A DNA stretch of 64,000 bases from Agapetus fuscipes (Eukaryota > Arthropoda > Insecta > Trichoptera > Glossosomatidae): assembly GCA_951799405.1 (NCBI GenBank), contig OX637332.1, positions 4,407,001 through 4,471,000 on the forward strand, read 5' to 3'. A model generated the notes under the pieces. That model saw nothing but the letters and a program-made list of their open reading frames with translations. It was not told the origin of the DNA and did not search any database. Shown piece after piece: positions 36,001 through 48,000 of the stretch (within the stretch, counting starts at the first letter, position 1; each line of letters begins with the position of its first letter). Made by a program: the position numbers and the translations under genes.

Positions 36001-39000
36001 TTATTTATATACATTAAAAAACACACACACACCGTTTGGCTTAATCACAAATACATTTTCATATTGGAAACAATATGATATATTACAATTAATCAATCAT
36101 GTGTCCACGGAGTCTTGAGTTTGTAATTTTGTGATCTTTGTTCTAAATAGCTTTTGAATTATTTTATATATTTTCATAAGCTATTAGTAGAACAAAGATC
36201 TCAACGTTTGTATGTTTAAAATTATGAGAATACTTTTGAAGTACTCAACGTTTCCCACTCTCTGGTGATGGTTTGCTATCTTATTTATTTCTTGTTATGT
36301 CCTGTATAAACCCTTCATCAGTATTTTACTCAAACTGTGTAGTTGTGCGCTCTTTTAAGCAAATATTTTATACCTTCAGGAGTGATTCCTTCAGACGTTA
36401 AGCCAACTTCCTAAGTGACAAATGCTTGTAATGATTTTGAAATCTCTTGTATAATTTTCTAACTATAAATGGTATGCTTTTATATTGTATCACTCATTAT
36501 TGATTAATCATTATATTATCTGCCTCCTTCCTCTAATCATCATCTCTGATCACACTCTTTTGTCAGACTGCATGTACAAAATACAACTGAAAATCTCACA
36601 CACCATGTATCATGTGTCTGAGGACCAAACGCTCACAATAATATTAAATCATTTGATCTTTGTCTTCATAGAGGTATGTTTCATTTACAACATAAGCCCA
36701 TATCTGCATTTTTACAATCGCCACAATCAGCCTTCTTCTTTTTTTAAACCATTGTGACCTTATTTTAAATGTTCATATTTTATGATTTTTCAGAGACCTT
36801 GGTAATGTAAAACTTTGAATAGTTAGTTAACAAAAATGTTACATAAAAAATGATATCCTTAAATGTTGATTCTTTATTTTTCTTCATAGAGAATAAATGG
36901 TTTTACTGTTTTTATTAAATGAATCATTACCTTTTAAAAGGATATTTTGATTTAGTTAGAGAAAGCCTCGTCTTTGACCTTCCCTGTATCGTATTTTGAG
37001 TGTAAAGTCAGACTTCACCCCTCCTGAACTTCCATCTCTCCAGCTACCATTTTGCCACCTGATCCCCATAATCTGTTTGTGTAAATTTTCATCACGATTA
37101 ACTGTTTTGGTGGGAGTAGATTGCCCCCGGCCGAGAAGGTGGAAACCTAAAGATTCGGCTGAAAACTAAAGAAGTTAGTATTACCCCAACTCTCAATTAA
37201 TTTCTTTTAATGTTGAATTTTCTCTTATCCTTTTTATTTGTTTATTTATTGTTTTTTTTTCTTTTGCTTATTTCTATCATTTGCTCTTCATTTTCAACCA
37301 TGCTTTCTTCACTAACATTCTACATATTGTTCTTGTCAGCTTTGAAGCAAGTCCGCCCTGTATGACATTTGGTAAATAGTACATTTTTATTTCACCTCAA
37401 ACCACAACAAACCAGTTTGTTTCACAAAAAATCTAAAGTGTCAAAATGCCCCATGTGAAGATACCAGGCTTCAACATTAATATTCAATGATGATTGACAT
37501 GCACTCAATGATTAAACCGAAATAGTTCATTAATTTACTTATTGTAAACCTGAAGAGGTTGAATTCATCTCACATTGTTTGCTCTTATTTAGAACCCTTC
37601 AAATGTCATATAAGCTGTACTACTTCTTTGCTTAATCTATATTCTAAATCTCATTCTAATTGTTAAGAATAATAAATAAATAGTTATAAAAATTTAATTT
37701 TATTTGCCTTGAAATGGGCCTGTGACATTTTCTTATTGGAAATAAAATTACGACATTGGTTCACCAAGTATCTATGTATATGTATTTTCCAGACTGCAAC
37801 CCAACATGATATAAAATTAAATATGTTTACTTTTCAGTCATAAAAAAGTGACATGAAAGCAGTATAAGAACCCTAATTTAAATAATAAAAAATAATAAAA
37901 ATTTTATTGATTGTAGAGGCATTAACTTTGTAATCGTTCATCATTAATGATAAAGAAAAACAGTTTTGTTTTCGATTACGTGAGTATATTTTTATATACC
38001 ACAACCGGTTTCGCAAACATCCGTTCGCATCATCAGGTGGATAAATTAATACATACATTAATTTATCCACCTGATGATGCGAACGGATGTTTGCGAAACC
38101 GGTTGTGGTATATAAAAATATACTCACGTAATCGAAAACAAAACTGTTTTTCTTTATCATTAATAATAAAAATATTCAAAATCCTTTTAAGTTAGGTAAA
38201 TTAGATATCCTGGTATTTTTTTTTGTTTTTTAATTGTCAAATGTCTGTGACTTAGGACTTTTGAAATGTCACGCGTCCATTAGTTTTGGTTTAAAATCTT
38301 TTTTATTTTACAATAATTAAAATTATATGAATAAAATTTTATAGGTTGATTTAAGTCCCGTACACAAAGCCACAAAATACAAACTCTATAACATAATCAC
38401 TTGCTTTTTTGTTGTTGTTAAAAAGTACACTTTTACAAGCAACTTCTTGAATCTAGATATCTTTTAGAAATTAACACTTGCGTCACATACAAGTAATAAT
38501 CATTGAATTTGTTGTCCATGATGAATTCAATTCACCTTGTCAAGTATTAAGTCACCCAGCACTGTATTATCGTACTAGACTAACTCAATTCATTCCAAAC
38601 TTCTTGTTTTCCATTTCACACGAGAGATCACTGTCTCAGCAGACTTTTCATATTTTGAAATAACAAATCCTTCTTCTTTTGGAGTGGTATCTTTTCACTG
38701 AATTTATTTGTATTTGAGCCGTCGAGGAACAAAAAAAAACATGACTGATTGTTTAGTGTGAGGCTGACCCCCATGCTGTAAAAACTTGATTCACTTTTGA
38801 CAATGCCACCCAGTTTCACGGAAATGAGGCAAGAGTTGAAAGGTTTATGATCATGAGAGGTTTGATTTATTTTGTAAGTACGCATAAATTGGTGATTATA
38901 AACTTGTGTATGTGAAATTATTTCTTTGAACAGTTCATGTGCTTTTTTGTATTTGTTGACACCAAATAAAATTGTTTTTTTTTAATTGATTTGTTTTTCA

Positions 39001-42000
39001 ATTGTTTTTTTTTATATTGATTCATCTCAAGATACGTTTTTTTTTTGTAGGAGTGAAAATTCAAGTGCGATTAATGATAAGGATGCATCCTGAACCTGAA
39101 TTTTATGTGATGCAATCTGCAACTGTAACTCTGTCGCCATTCCGCTAGGGGTGGCCAGACCCTCTGCAGAGCTGCCTGTACTCGTATAATAATAAAGAAA
39201 ACAATTGACACTTGTTAAAAACTGATTACGTATTATGCAAATGAACATTCAAAAGAAGTTTGTTTGTTTCAAAGAAAAAAGCAAGTTTACCTTTACTCGT
39301 AATACTATTTAATTTCACATAAAAAATTACAAAAGGTTTCCAGTCAGATATATTTTGTATTTTTTTACAAAAAAAAAATAATCAGTGTTATGAATAAAAA
39401 AGAACTTTTTCTTTTCCTCGAAATAATAATAAATTAAATCTTTTCAGTCTTAATACACAGACCATTCCAAAGAAGGTTTATTTTACAAAAAAAGCTTTGT
39501 GTTTTGGACTTTTTTCAAACTATAAGCAGACATGTTGTGTGTGGAGGTGAGGACTTTGCATAACCACTGCTTGATTTTATAGAAGAAAGGAGGCAACGTG
39601 AAGACCATCCCCCCCTACAAGCCCGTGTCCCACGACAGCCACTCCAGTGACTCCAGCCCGGAGAAGGAGAGGGAGGGGTCACCTGTGTTCCGAACCAAAA
39701 ACGTAATTATCTCAATCATAATCATGCTCCTTGACTGATAGTTTGGTATAAGGCTGAGCTGATGTTTCAGGGAAACTCAGCAAAATTTGAATTGTAAGTG
39801 CACATGCAGCATACGTAAGCGCTCTCATACAATTCTCTGTCACATCACCACGGTAAGTCTCATCACCACGGTAATTCTTACCTACAGAATATTGATAATA
39901 TTTGTATGAAAAAATGGCGGTTGATCTGTAATGCTGGCGGTTAAAGCTAAGGCTTTTAAATTTAAGAAAAAATGTGTTGTAGTTTTTTTAATTTTTTACT
40001 GTTTAATTGCTTAGAATTTATTTGTTTTATATATTTGATTGTATTAATTGCTTGTACTCCTTGACTGATTGGTATGCGGCTGACCACCCATACTGTAAAA
40101 AATGGTTCACTTTGCCAATGTCACCCTTGCTTCAGGGAAGGTCGGCAAGAGTTGCAGGGCTTATGTTCATTAGAGATTGGGGTTTTTATATTGTAGGTCC
40201 ACATGCAGCATGTGTAAGCGCGAAATTATGCATGTCTGCTTGTGGGAATGCATTTAATATGAATCTCAAATGATACATATCTTTGCAGCTTAGATTTAGA
40301 TTTAGATTTAGAAGACCTATCAATCCAAGATGATAAACCGCAAGTAAACAGCTGATTAGTCTTCATACAAATATCACCGATGTTCGGTAGGTAAGAATTA
40401 CCATGGTAAAGAGACTTCCAGCCCTGGTCAGCTGCTTTTACCGACAACTGTTTTATTTTGAGTAGATTAGGAGAAGAATGAAGAATCTGTGGGCGTGTTG
40501 GAAGAAGGAAGAGTAATTACTGGTTACAACTATAATATATTAACCAATTGTCTTTGTTTATATTCAGGCTTATATGGAATTTACAAAATTGTATTCCTTA
40601 CATGGAATGTATATTTCCAGCACGCGGGTCGCAAGTCGAGCTACCAGCACGGCGGCACATCAAGTAAGGCTAATTCTAAATCCGCAACTGCTACCACAGC
40701 CAGCTATAGTAATTATAACCTTTCACTATCTATTTATGTATGTATCTGTGTCTATGTTCCATCACTCACTACTCACCCATATTAACCTATATGTAACAAA
40801 ATCTTTCAGTGTTTCCACTAACGTATTAGTATGAGCCTGAATACCCATACTGTAAGAATCACCAGTTTCAGTGAAAAGCAACTAGAATGAAGATGCCTTA
40901 TTAGGCGAAAACGTTTGAGCAAAAAAATGAATTAAAAAGTGAATTAAAACTGTGTTTTATCCTATTGGATTTTTAAATAAAAGCAACTAGAGTTGCAGAC
41001 AGGCCCATGCATACGGTATAGGCAAATACATTTCAGAATATTTTCTCCCATTCCTTTAAAATAACCCATTTGAAATTGACTGAAGTGCTAACGATGGCTA
41101 CACTCAAACTTAAATTTTGAATTTTAAATCTGAATATCAAGCTTTAATGTTTTTTTAGCATATATTTCCTACCTATTAGGCGCATGTGCCTGTATGGGGT
41201 GCAGAATGCTGTTCATTTGCAGTCACGTTTTATTTTGTTAAGTAGGCATACAACATGTGTAAGTTTGAACCTACACGTGTCTCCTTGTGTATGTGCATAG
41301 AAAGTGAGCCTCAAATGTTCTCTCAGAAGTAAAATCATTTGTTTTCTCTTTACAATCTCACAATCCGATCTGGTCGATAGCTCAGTTGGTGGAGTGCTGG
41401 CATTCCGTGCCAAGAGCACATTCTCGAATCCCGAGGATGTCAGAAATGATTTCCTGTTTCCGTGTTCATTACAAAACCAAAATAAAATACCGGCAAGGTT
41501 TACTCAGCCTTCACAAGAAATGAGTACCAGAGCCCCATCGGGAGCTAGAATCCTCCATTTCAACTGAAGTGATTGGCATAAAAACGGCCCCCTTACCTTT
41601 AAAAATAAAAGAGGTTTGCTCGCCACATATAGAGTATAGTACTTATGTACTTTAATAAAGAGGTCTGTCTTCAGAGGTAAGGTGACAAAAAAGGTTGCCG
41701 TAATCAGCCTCCTCGGTTTACTTCTAAGGTGCCTTGTAAGGTTCTAATTAAAAAAGGAAAACAATCCCATCAGAGGTCTCTAGTTAACAATATATACTAA
41801 TCTAATCCCTTTTTAAGTCAACTTTATTTTATTATTATATTATAACTTGCACCCTTTAATTTGCAACAGCTATATCATTCTTTTTTATTTCATAAATTGT
41901 TCACTACTTTTCTTTTAATAAAGGGTAAGTATTATTGCATGAATAACAAAGTAAACTATTGTATAACTTTGTTTAAAATATATGTCACCATATTATTGGT

Positions 42001-45000
42001 GATAAAAATACAAAGGAACAAGTCATCGATTTTTCTGAAGTGTTAACCAATCATAGTCTAGTGATTAACACTATGGACTCATAATTGAAAAGTAAAAGAA
42101 TCAACAAAGGTTTCCTCTAAACCTTTTTATAATCTCTTAATTCCTTGAGTTAAAGGTTGGTATGAGACTGACCATCCTGACTGTAAAAAAATAGTCACCT
42201 TTCAGTTGCAGGACCTCATGTTCATTTGAGGTTTGGATTTTTATTTTGTACGTACGCATGCAGCATCTGTTAACACAAAACGGCATGTTTCTGCCTGTGG
42301 GCGTGCATTATATATTAATCTTAAATGTATATAAATCCTTGCTACTTAGAATGTAGATAATTTGAAGACGATGAAAATCTTTCAACATAAAATGAAGTAC
42401 AATTAATATATGTTTTGAAGATCAAGAGAAGAAATGAGAACCAGCCCCCCTGGGAGCTGGGAAACCCCCACTTCAACTGAAAGTGGTTGGTGTGAGGCCA
42501 GAACCCTTACCCGTAAAAATAAATAGGTCCCGAATCGCCACATGCGACACCTTCGGGTATAACTCAGACAAGAAGTTACACTATATGTGTAGCTTAGTTG
42601 TTTTTTTTGCATTTATCAATATCCTCTTCCATTGGTTTTTTTTTTTTAAATTCTCAATTTGTCACTTCACTTTTAAGCGACTGAATTGACAAGTCGTATT
42701 CTATTTTTTCTCTTTGCTGTTTAATCCAATCATCGCCCATATTGTAGCCTTATCGTCTGCTGCTGGTCCCAGCACATCGACCATTCGGGATCCCACCCCG
42801 CCTGCCCCGTCTCAACCTGCCCGGCACTCCAAGACAAAGAGCCCTCAACCAAAGGCTGCGCAAGGTAAGAATAAACACATCACCAATCAGTACCCACTCT
42901 TGAAGCACTTCCGTTCCAAAAAGACATCTTGTGTTTTGCATTTATTTTGAAGGTACTCGTATTTATATTTTTCAGTCTTCCAATCAATTCTTTGTTTGTT
43001 TCATATTCATGAGCGTAGGCTTTGATATGGAATTTTATTAAAAATTATTAAAATAATTCAGTTATTATTTAAACATCAGTTATTATTTATTTTTTACCTT
43101 AGATGACCAAACCTTCTCATCCGGTCCGTAGTATAGTGCTTAGCGCTTCGGACTTGTAAATAGAAGGTTTTGGGTTCGAATCTCGACGGAGCACAAAAAT
43201 ATGTCATTTATGTAACAAAGAAAGCTCCATCCAGCCTTACAGCAACTGGGTTTTTCTTGTGAATTTGCATTTTCTTTAGCGACGACCAAGTTCGCAGAGG
43301 GCTCTTGATGTGTGATTCACACAAAAAACAGCGCTCATCAAATAAATCATCCAAACATTATTAATAAATATTCATGCTGTATATATTTTTTTAGCAATAT
43401 CAATATCCCTTTCATACCCATTGTTTCTAGTCCTCAAATTCTAGAATGTGACGCTCTTTTATCCTCAACATCTCACAGCTCTGATTTCATTGTCTTTCAT
43501 AATATCACCTTGGTCATCGTTGAAGCTCTTTTGTGAAACATTACTTAGATCTGCTTGACTTGAAATCAAGACCTCATCAGTCAATATTTCCTCAGACATC
43601 ATTGCGTAAACACTTTTTCGATTGCGTAAATAAAAAAAAACTAAATCATTCTCTAAGGCCATTATTTTCAATGTTAGCATAGCGACTTTGTACTGAATGA
43701 CAATGACAAGGATGCACATATGTAAATCGTGCGGGTAGTTTTTTTTTTATCATTTTAAAGTCACATGAGCTGATGTTAAGTTTTTGATGTGTAAGCGTCC
43801 TTGGAGTGACTACCATCACGAAATGGCGCTATAAAGAAATCACCAACTCATCATTATGTTGAAAATATTGGACCTAAGAGTGCCGTTGTATATTCCATAC
43901 ATTGTTGATTTACGCAATCGAGTGGAGTATTACGTTAGTCACACCATTTCAAATCACCCAATGGGTGTTGCATCATGATTTTTAATATTTTTCAAAAAAT
44001 TCATGTGGCTTGCAACTTTAACACTTAAGTTGTAGAAAAAAACAAAAACTTACCTAACATTAGACATGCTGTAACCTAACAATATTTCACATGCAGCTAT
44101 TTTTAACTTCTAACTCATAGTAAAGAACATTAAATTTTAAATAACTTATCTTCTTGGATTTTTTATGTATCTCAAACGGTTTAGATGTGGTAGGATTAAT
44201 CGCTAATGCTTGAAGCGGGCAAATTTGCTCAAATTCAAAACTTCTGAGGGCCATAATTTGAGAACCGTTGGTCCTAATATTTTTTTTGAAGTCTGTTCTG
44301 AGCTCAGAATGTAAGTTGCAATCCACATGAATTTTTTGAAAAATATTAAAATCATGATGCAACAACTTTTTTGTAATTTGGGTGATTTGAAATGGAATGA
44401 CCCCATAATGTTTTATGGGGTAATGAGCCACATTACGGATTGCAACTGCCTTCTGTGAAAACTTACATTGATTCTTTGATCCAGATTTATCGGCCCCCGG
44501 TTCTGCATCATCAAAATACAGCGCTCAGCCAGGCACCAAGTTGCCGGCCAATATGCAACAGGCAGTGGTGGTCATCACCAGCCTTCCATCCAGCATGTAA
44601 ATATCATTCCGAGTCTAACTTTGCACATTTCCTATGGTTTTTTTTACCGCACATTGTTAACTTTGCACATTTCCTATGGTTTTTTTTACCGCACATTGTT
44701 AACTTTGCACATTTCCTATGGTTTTTTTTACCGCACATTGTTAACTTTGCACATTTCCTATGGTTTTTTTTACCGCACATTGTTAACTTTGCACATTTCC
44801 TATGGTTTTTTTTACCTCAGATTGTTAACAGTGTGCGCCTTTTTAGACACAACATATTCTGTCCGGATTGTCTATGGATTACCAGCTAAACGGTGTGAAA
44901 GCTTTCATACACGCCAACGACGTTACCATGTTGAAAGCACCGGTTCCCATAGATCACCGAAGATAAGCAACATTGGGCGTGGACAGTACTTGGATGGGTA

Positions 45001-48000
45001 ACCGCTCAGGTACACCGCGTGTCGTTGGCATCTTGGACCGGTCCGTAGTCAGTAGTGGCAACACTTCGGACTCGTAAATGGAAGGTTGTGGATTCGGATC
45101 CCGGCGGAGCACAAAAAATATACCAATTTATATTTTCAAATTTGCTCTTCGCTGGGTTGAAAAATTCATAAACCTTTACCAATGACCGGTCACCAAAGGT
45201 CCATCCAGGCTTACAGCAACTGGGTCTTGCTTGAGTATTGGCACTTTGTAGCGACGACCAAGCTCGTACACCTCTGCGGCACTACAACAAGTGTCATAGA
45301 CCCCTAGAGTCTTTAGAATCTAGGGAGTCTCCCGCACAGGATTTCTTAATACACTACTAACTTCCGATCCAGCAGGAAAAATCATAAACAAACCGGGCAG
45401 AATGGTAGCAGATTGCATTTATTGTGTAATGGCTGTATTTCGTTTTAGATTATGTATGTGTTTCTTGAATTATTAGTTGGTTTGAGGCTGACCACCCTAA
45501 AAATTGGCACACTTTGCTAATATCACCTCTGTTTCAAGGTAAGTCAGCAAGAGTTGCAGGGTTTATGTTCATTTGAGATTTGGGTTTTTATTTCGTAAGT
45601 AGTATTATTATTTATTGATTTATAAAATGTAATTTGTCGTGTATGTTCCTTGACTTATAGGTTGGTATGCGGCTGACCACCCATGCTGTAAAAATGTTTC
45701 ACTTTGCCAATGTCACCCCTGTTTCAGGGAAGGATGGCAAGAGTTGCAGGGTGTATGTCCATTTGAGATTTGGTTTTTATGTTGTAGGTTCACATGAGGC
45801 ATGTGCAAGCGCGAACTTGTACGTGTCTGGTTGTGGGAATGCATGTAATGTGAATCTCCAATGTTACATATCTTTGCAACTTATTTAGATTAGAAGTACG
45901 CATATAACATGTGCAAGTGAGAACTTACATGTGTCTGTTTGTGGGCATACATTTAATATGAATCCTAAATGTATATATGTCTCTGCAACTTGGATTATAT
46001 GTAGATTTATTCTTTCATGCATCAGTCAACTTCACCACCTGAAAAGAAGGATAGCCTGTTCCACGTATCCCTGATGCCACGGATGTACAGTAGGCGCTCA
46101 CTAATCCGAATTGTCCAAAAATATGCCGTTTTCAAATACACCTCTCCTGCTCTGTAATCCAGCAGGCTTAATACAAAAGTATTGGATCACATAGTGTGCG
46201 ATAACACAACTAAGCTACACATAATATAGTGTTAACTTCTTACTACATTGTCTCCGAAGGGATCGCATGTGGCGAAAGGAACCTATTTATTTTTAAAATT
46301 AAGGGGGCGGCCTTACGCCAACCATGAAGTGTAGATTATCCAGCTCTCGAGGGGGCTGGTATTAATCTCTGTGAAGGCTGAGTACACTTTGCCGGTATTT
46401 TATTCCGGATTTGAAATAAACACTGAAACGGGAAATCATTTCTGTCACCTACGGGTACACCCATGAAACATTAAGCGAATCTGAGCTCTCGGTATAGAAT
46501 GCAAGCATTCTACCAACTGAGCTATCGACCGGACTGTTACGATTGTTTCTCACTAACTAGGTAACATTCCCTATAGAAATACAATAATCTAGCATAACAA
46601 AAATGAATGGTATTGGATTACTGAGCACCTACTATGTTCACATAATTTTTATCCTCCCTCCCCAAGCCTTTGAAATCTTTTGTTCAATTGAAAGCATAAG
46701 AAATTGATGATGTAATATCCTTAGTGACTAAAAGTATCCATTCCTTTTACTTCATTTTGAAAGCACAGAGAATCGAGGAACAGTAAAGTTTGAAAACAAT
46801 ATTATAAAAAATACTGTTTCTCCTTTTTTTGATTCCCAAAAAGTAAATTTAGTTGTTTAAGTCTTTTAACTATAATAATTGGTCTGTTATATATTAGGTC
46901 CTTACATATGAAATTGGCGTTTTGCCGTACTGGCCACTTTGATCTCAAATATCTCCTCTTTGGTTAGGAATTCACTCATTCCATGAAACGGGTGTTACAG
47001 ATCGTACGCATATAAGATTAAAAATCTCTAGTATTTTGTATGACAGTGTATTAGTAATATTCACTTAACACATACCTTTTACACTACTAGTGATGACACA
47101 ATAGTAAAAGGATGGCTAATATTTGTAAAAAAAGACAAAATTAAACTTAAGTACCCGTTACGGGTGTTACTCAGTTTTTCCCATACTTCCTGGGTACACT
47201 GACATAATTGCATTTTTCTGCGAATTTTCAAAGATAGCTTATATTTTTTCAACTGAAATTGCAAAACTTAGGATATTATATTTCTAAAACATTACTCATT
47301 TTTCATGCTGAGTGATTATTATTTTTAATTTTAAATTTTGAAAATGTAACGGGTGTTACAAGCTTTTGTTACGGGTGTTACGAGTACGAAATAAAGCAAT
47401 GGTTGTAAGAAATAATACTGTAGCTTTATTAAAGTAATAACAATAATAATGGGAAAATACAAAGAAATAATATTTATAGCCATTTTCTTCATTTTTCATA
47501 CACATCCGGTGTTCCGGTTCGGTGTTACATCCGGTTTTCATACACACTTGACCGGTCCGTAGCTCAGTGGTAACACTGCGGACTCTGAATGGGAAGGTTG
47601 TGGGTTTGAATCCCGGCAGAGCACAAAAAATATACCATTTATATTTTCAAATTTGCTCTTCGCTTGGTTGAAAAATTCATACACTTTTACCAATGACCAG
47701 TCACCAAAGGTCCATCCAGCCTTACAGCAACTGGGTCTTGCTTGAATATTGGCGTTTTGTAGCGACGACCGAGCTCGTACACCTCTGCGGCACTACAAGT
47801 GTCATAGACCCCTAGAGTCTCTAGAATCTAGGGAGTCTCCTGCACAGGATTTCTTAAAAAAAAAAAAAAAACATCCACAGCACAAGAAAATTCATAGTAA
47901 GTTCGATTTCCTTTGGTGATGACATATAGGTTGGTATGAGGCTGACCACCCATACTGTAAAAAATGGTTCACTTAGCCAATGTCACCCCTGTTTCAGGGA

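Noticed and set aside
37873..38195. Two proteins starting with the same 34 residues on opposite strands
   Set aside because: Caused by the perfect palindrome; no protein-like composition.
44440..45001. Two long frames with repeated [14 protein letters not shown] or [14 protein letters not shown] peptides
   Set aside because: Produced by the 42-bp tandem repeat, whose length is a multiple of three; the Alh exon 9 frame meets TAA at once.
44912..45029. Functional 5S rRNA gene
   Set aside because: Single copy joined to a tRNA-like head and SINE body, with changes such as GAAGATAAGCAA and no T-run terminator after it.
47549..47625. Functional tRNA gene (also the heads at 29460-29530, 41370, 46450-46535)
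   Set aside because: A and B boxes are present but the cloverleaf stems do not close and the sequence continues into SINE bodies.
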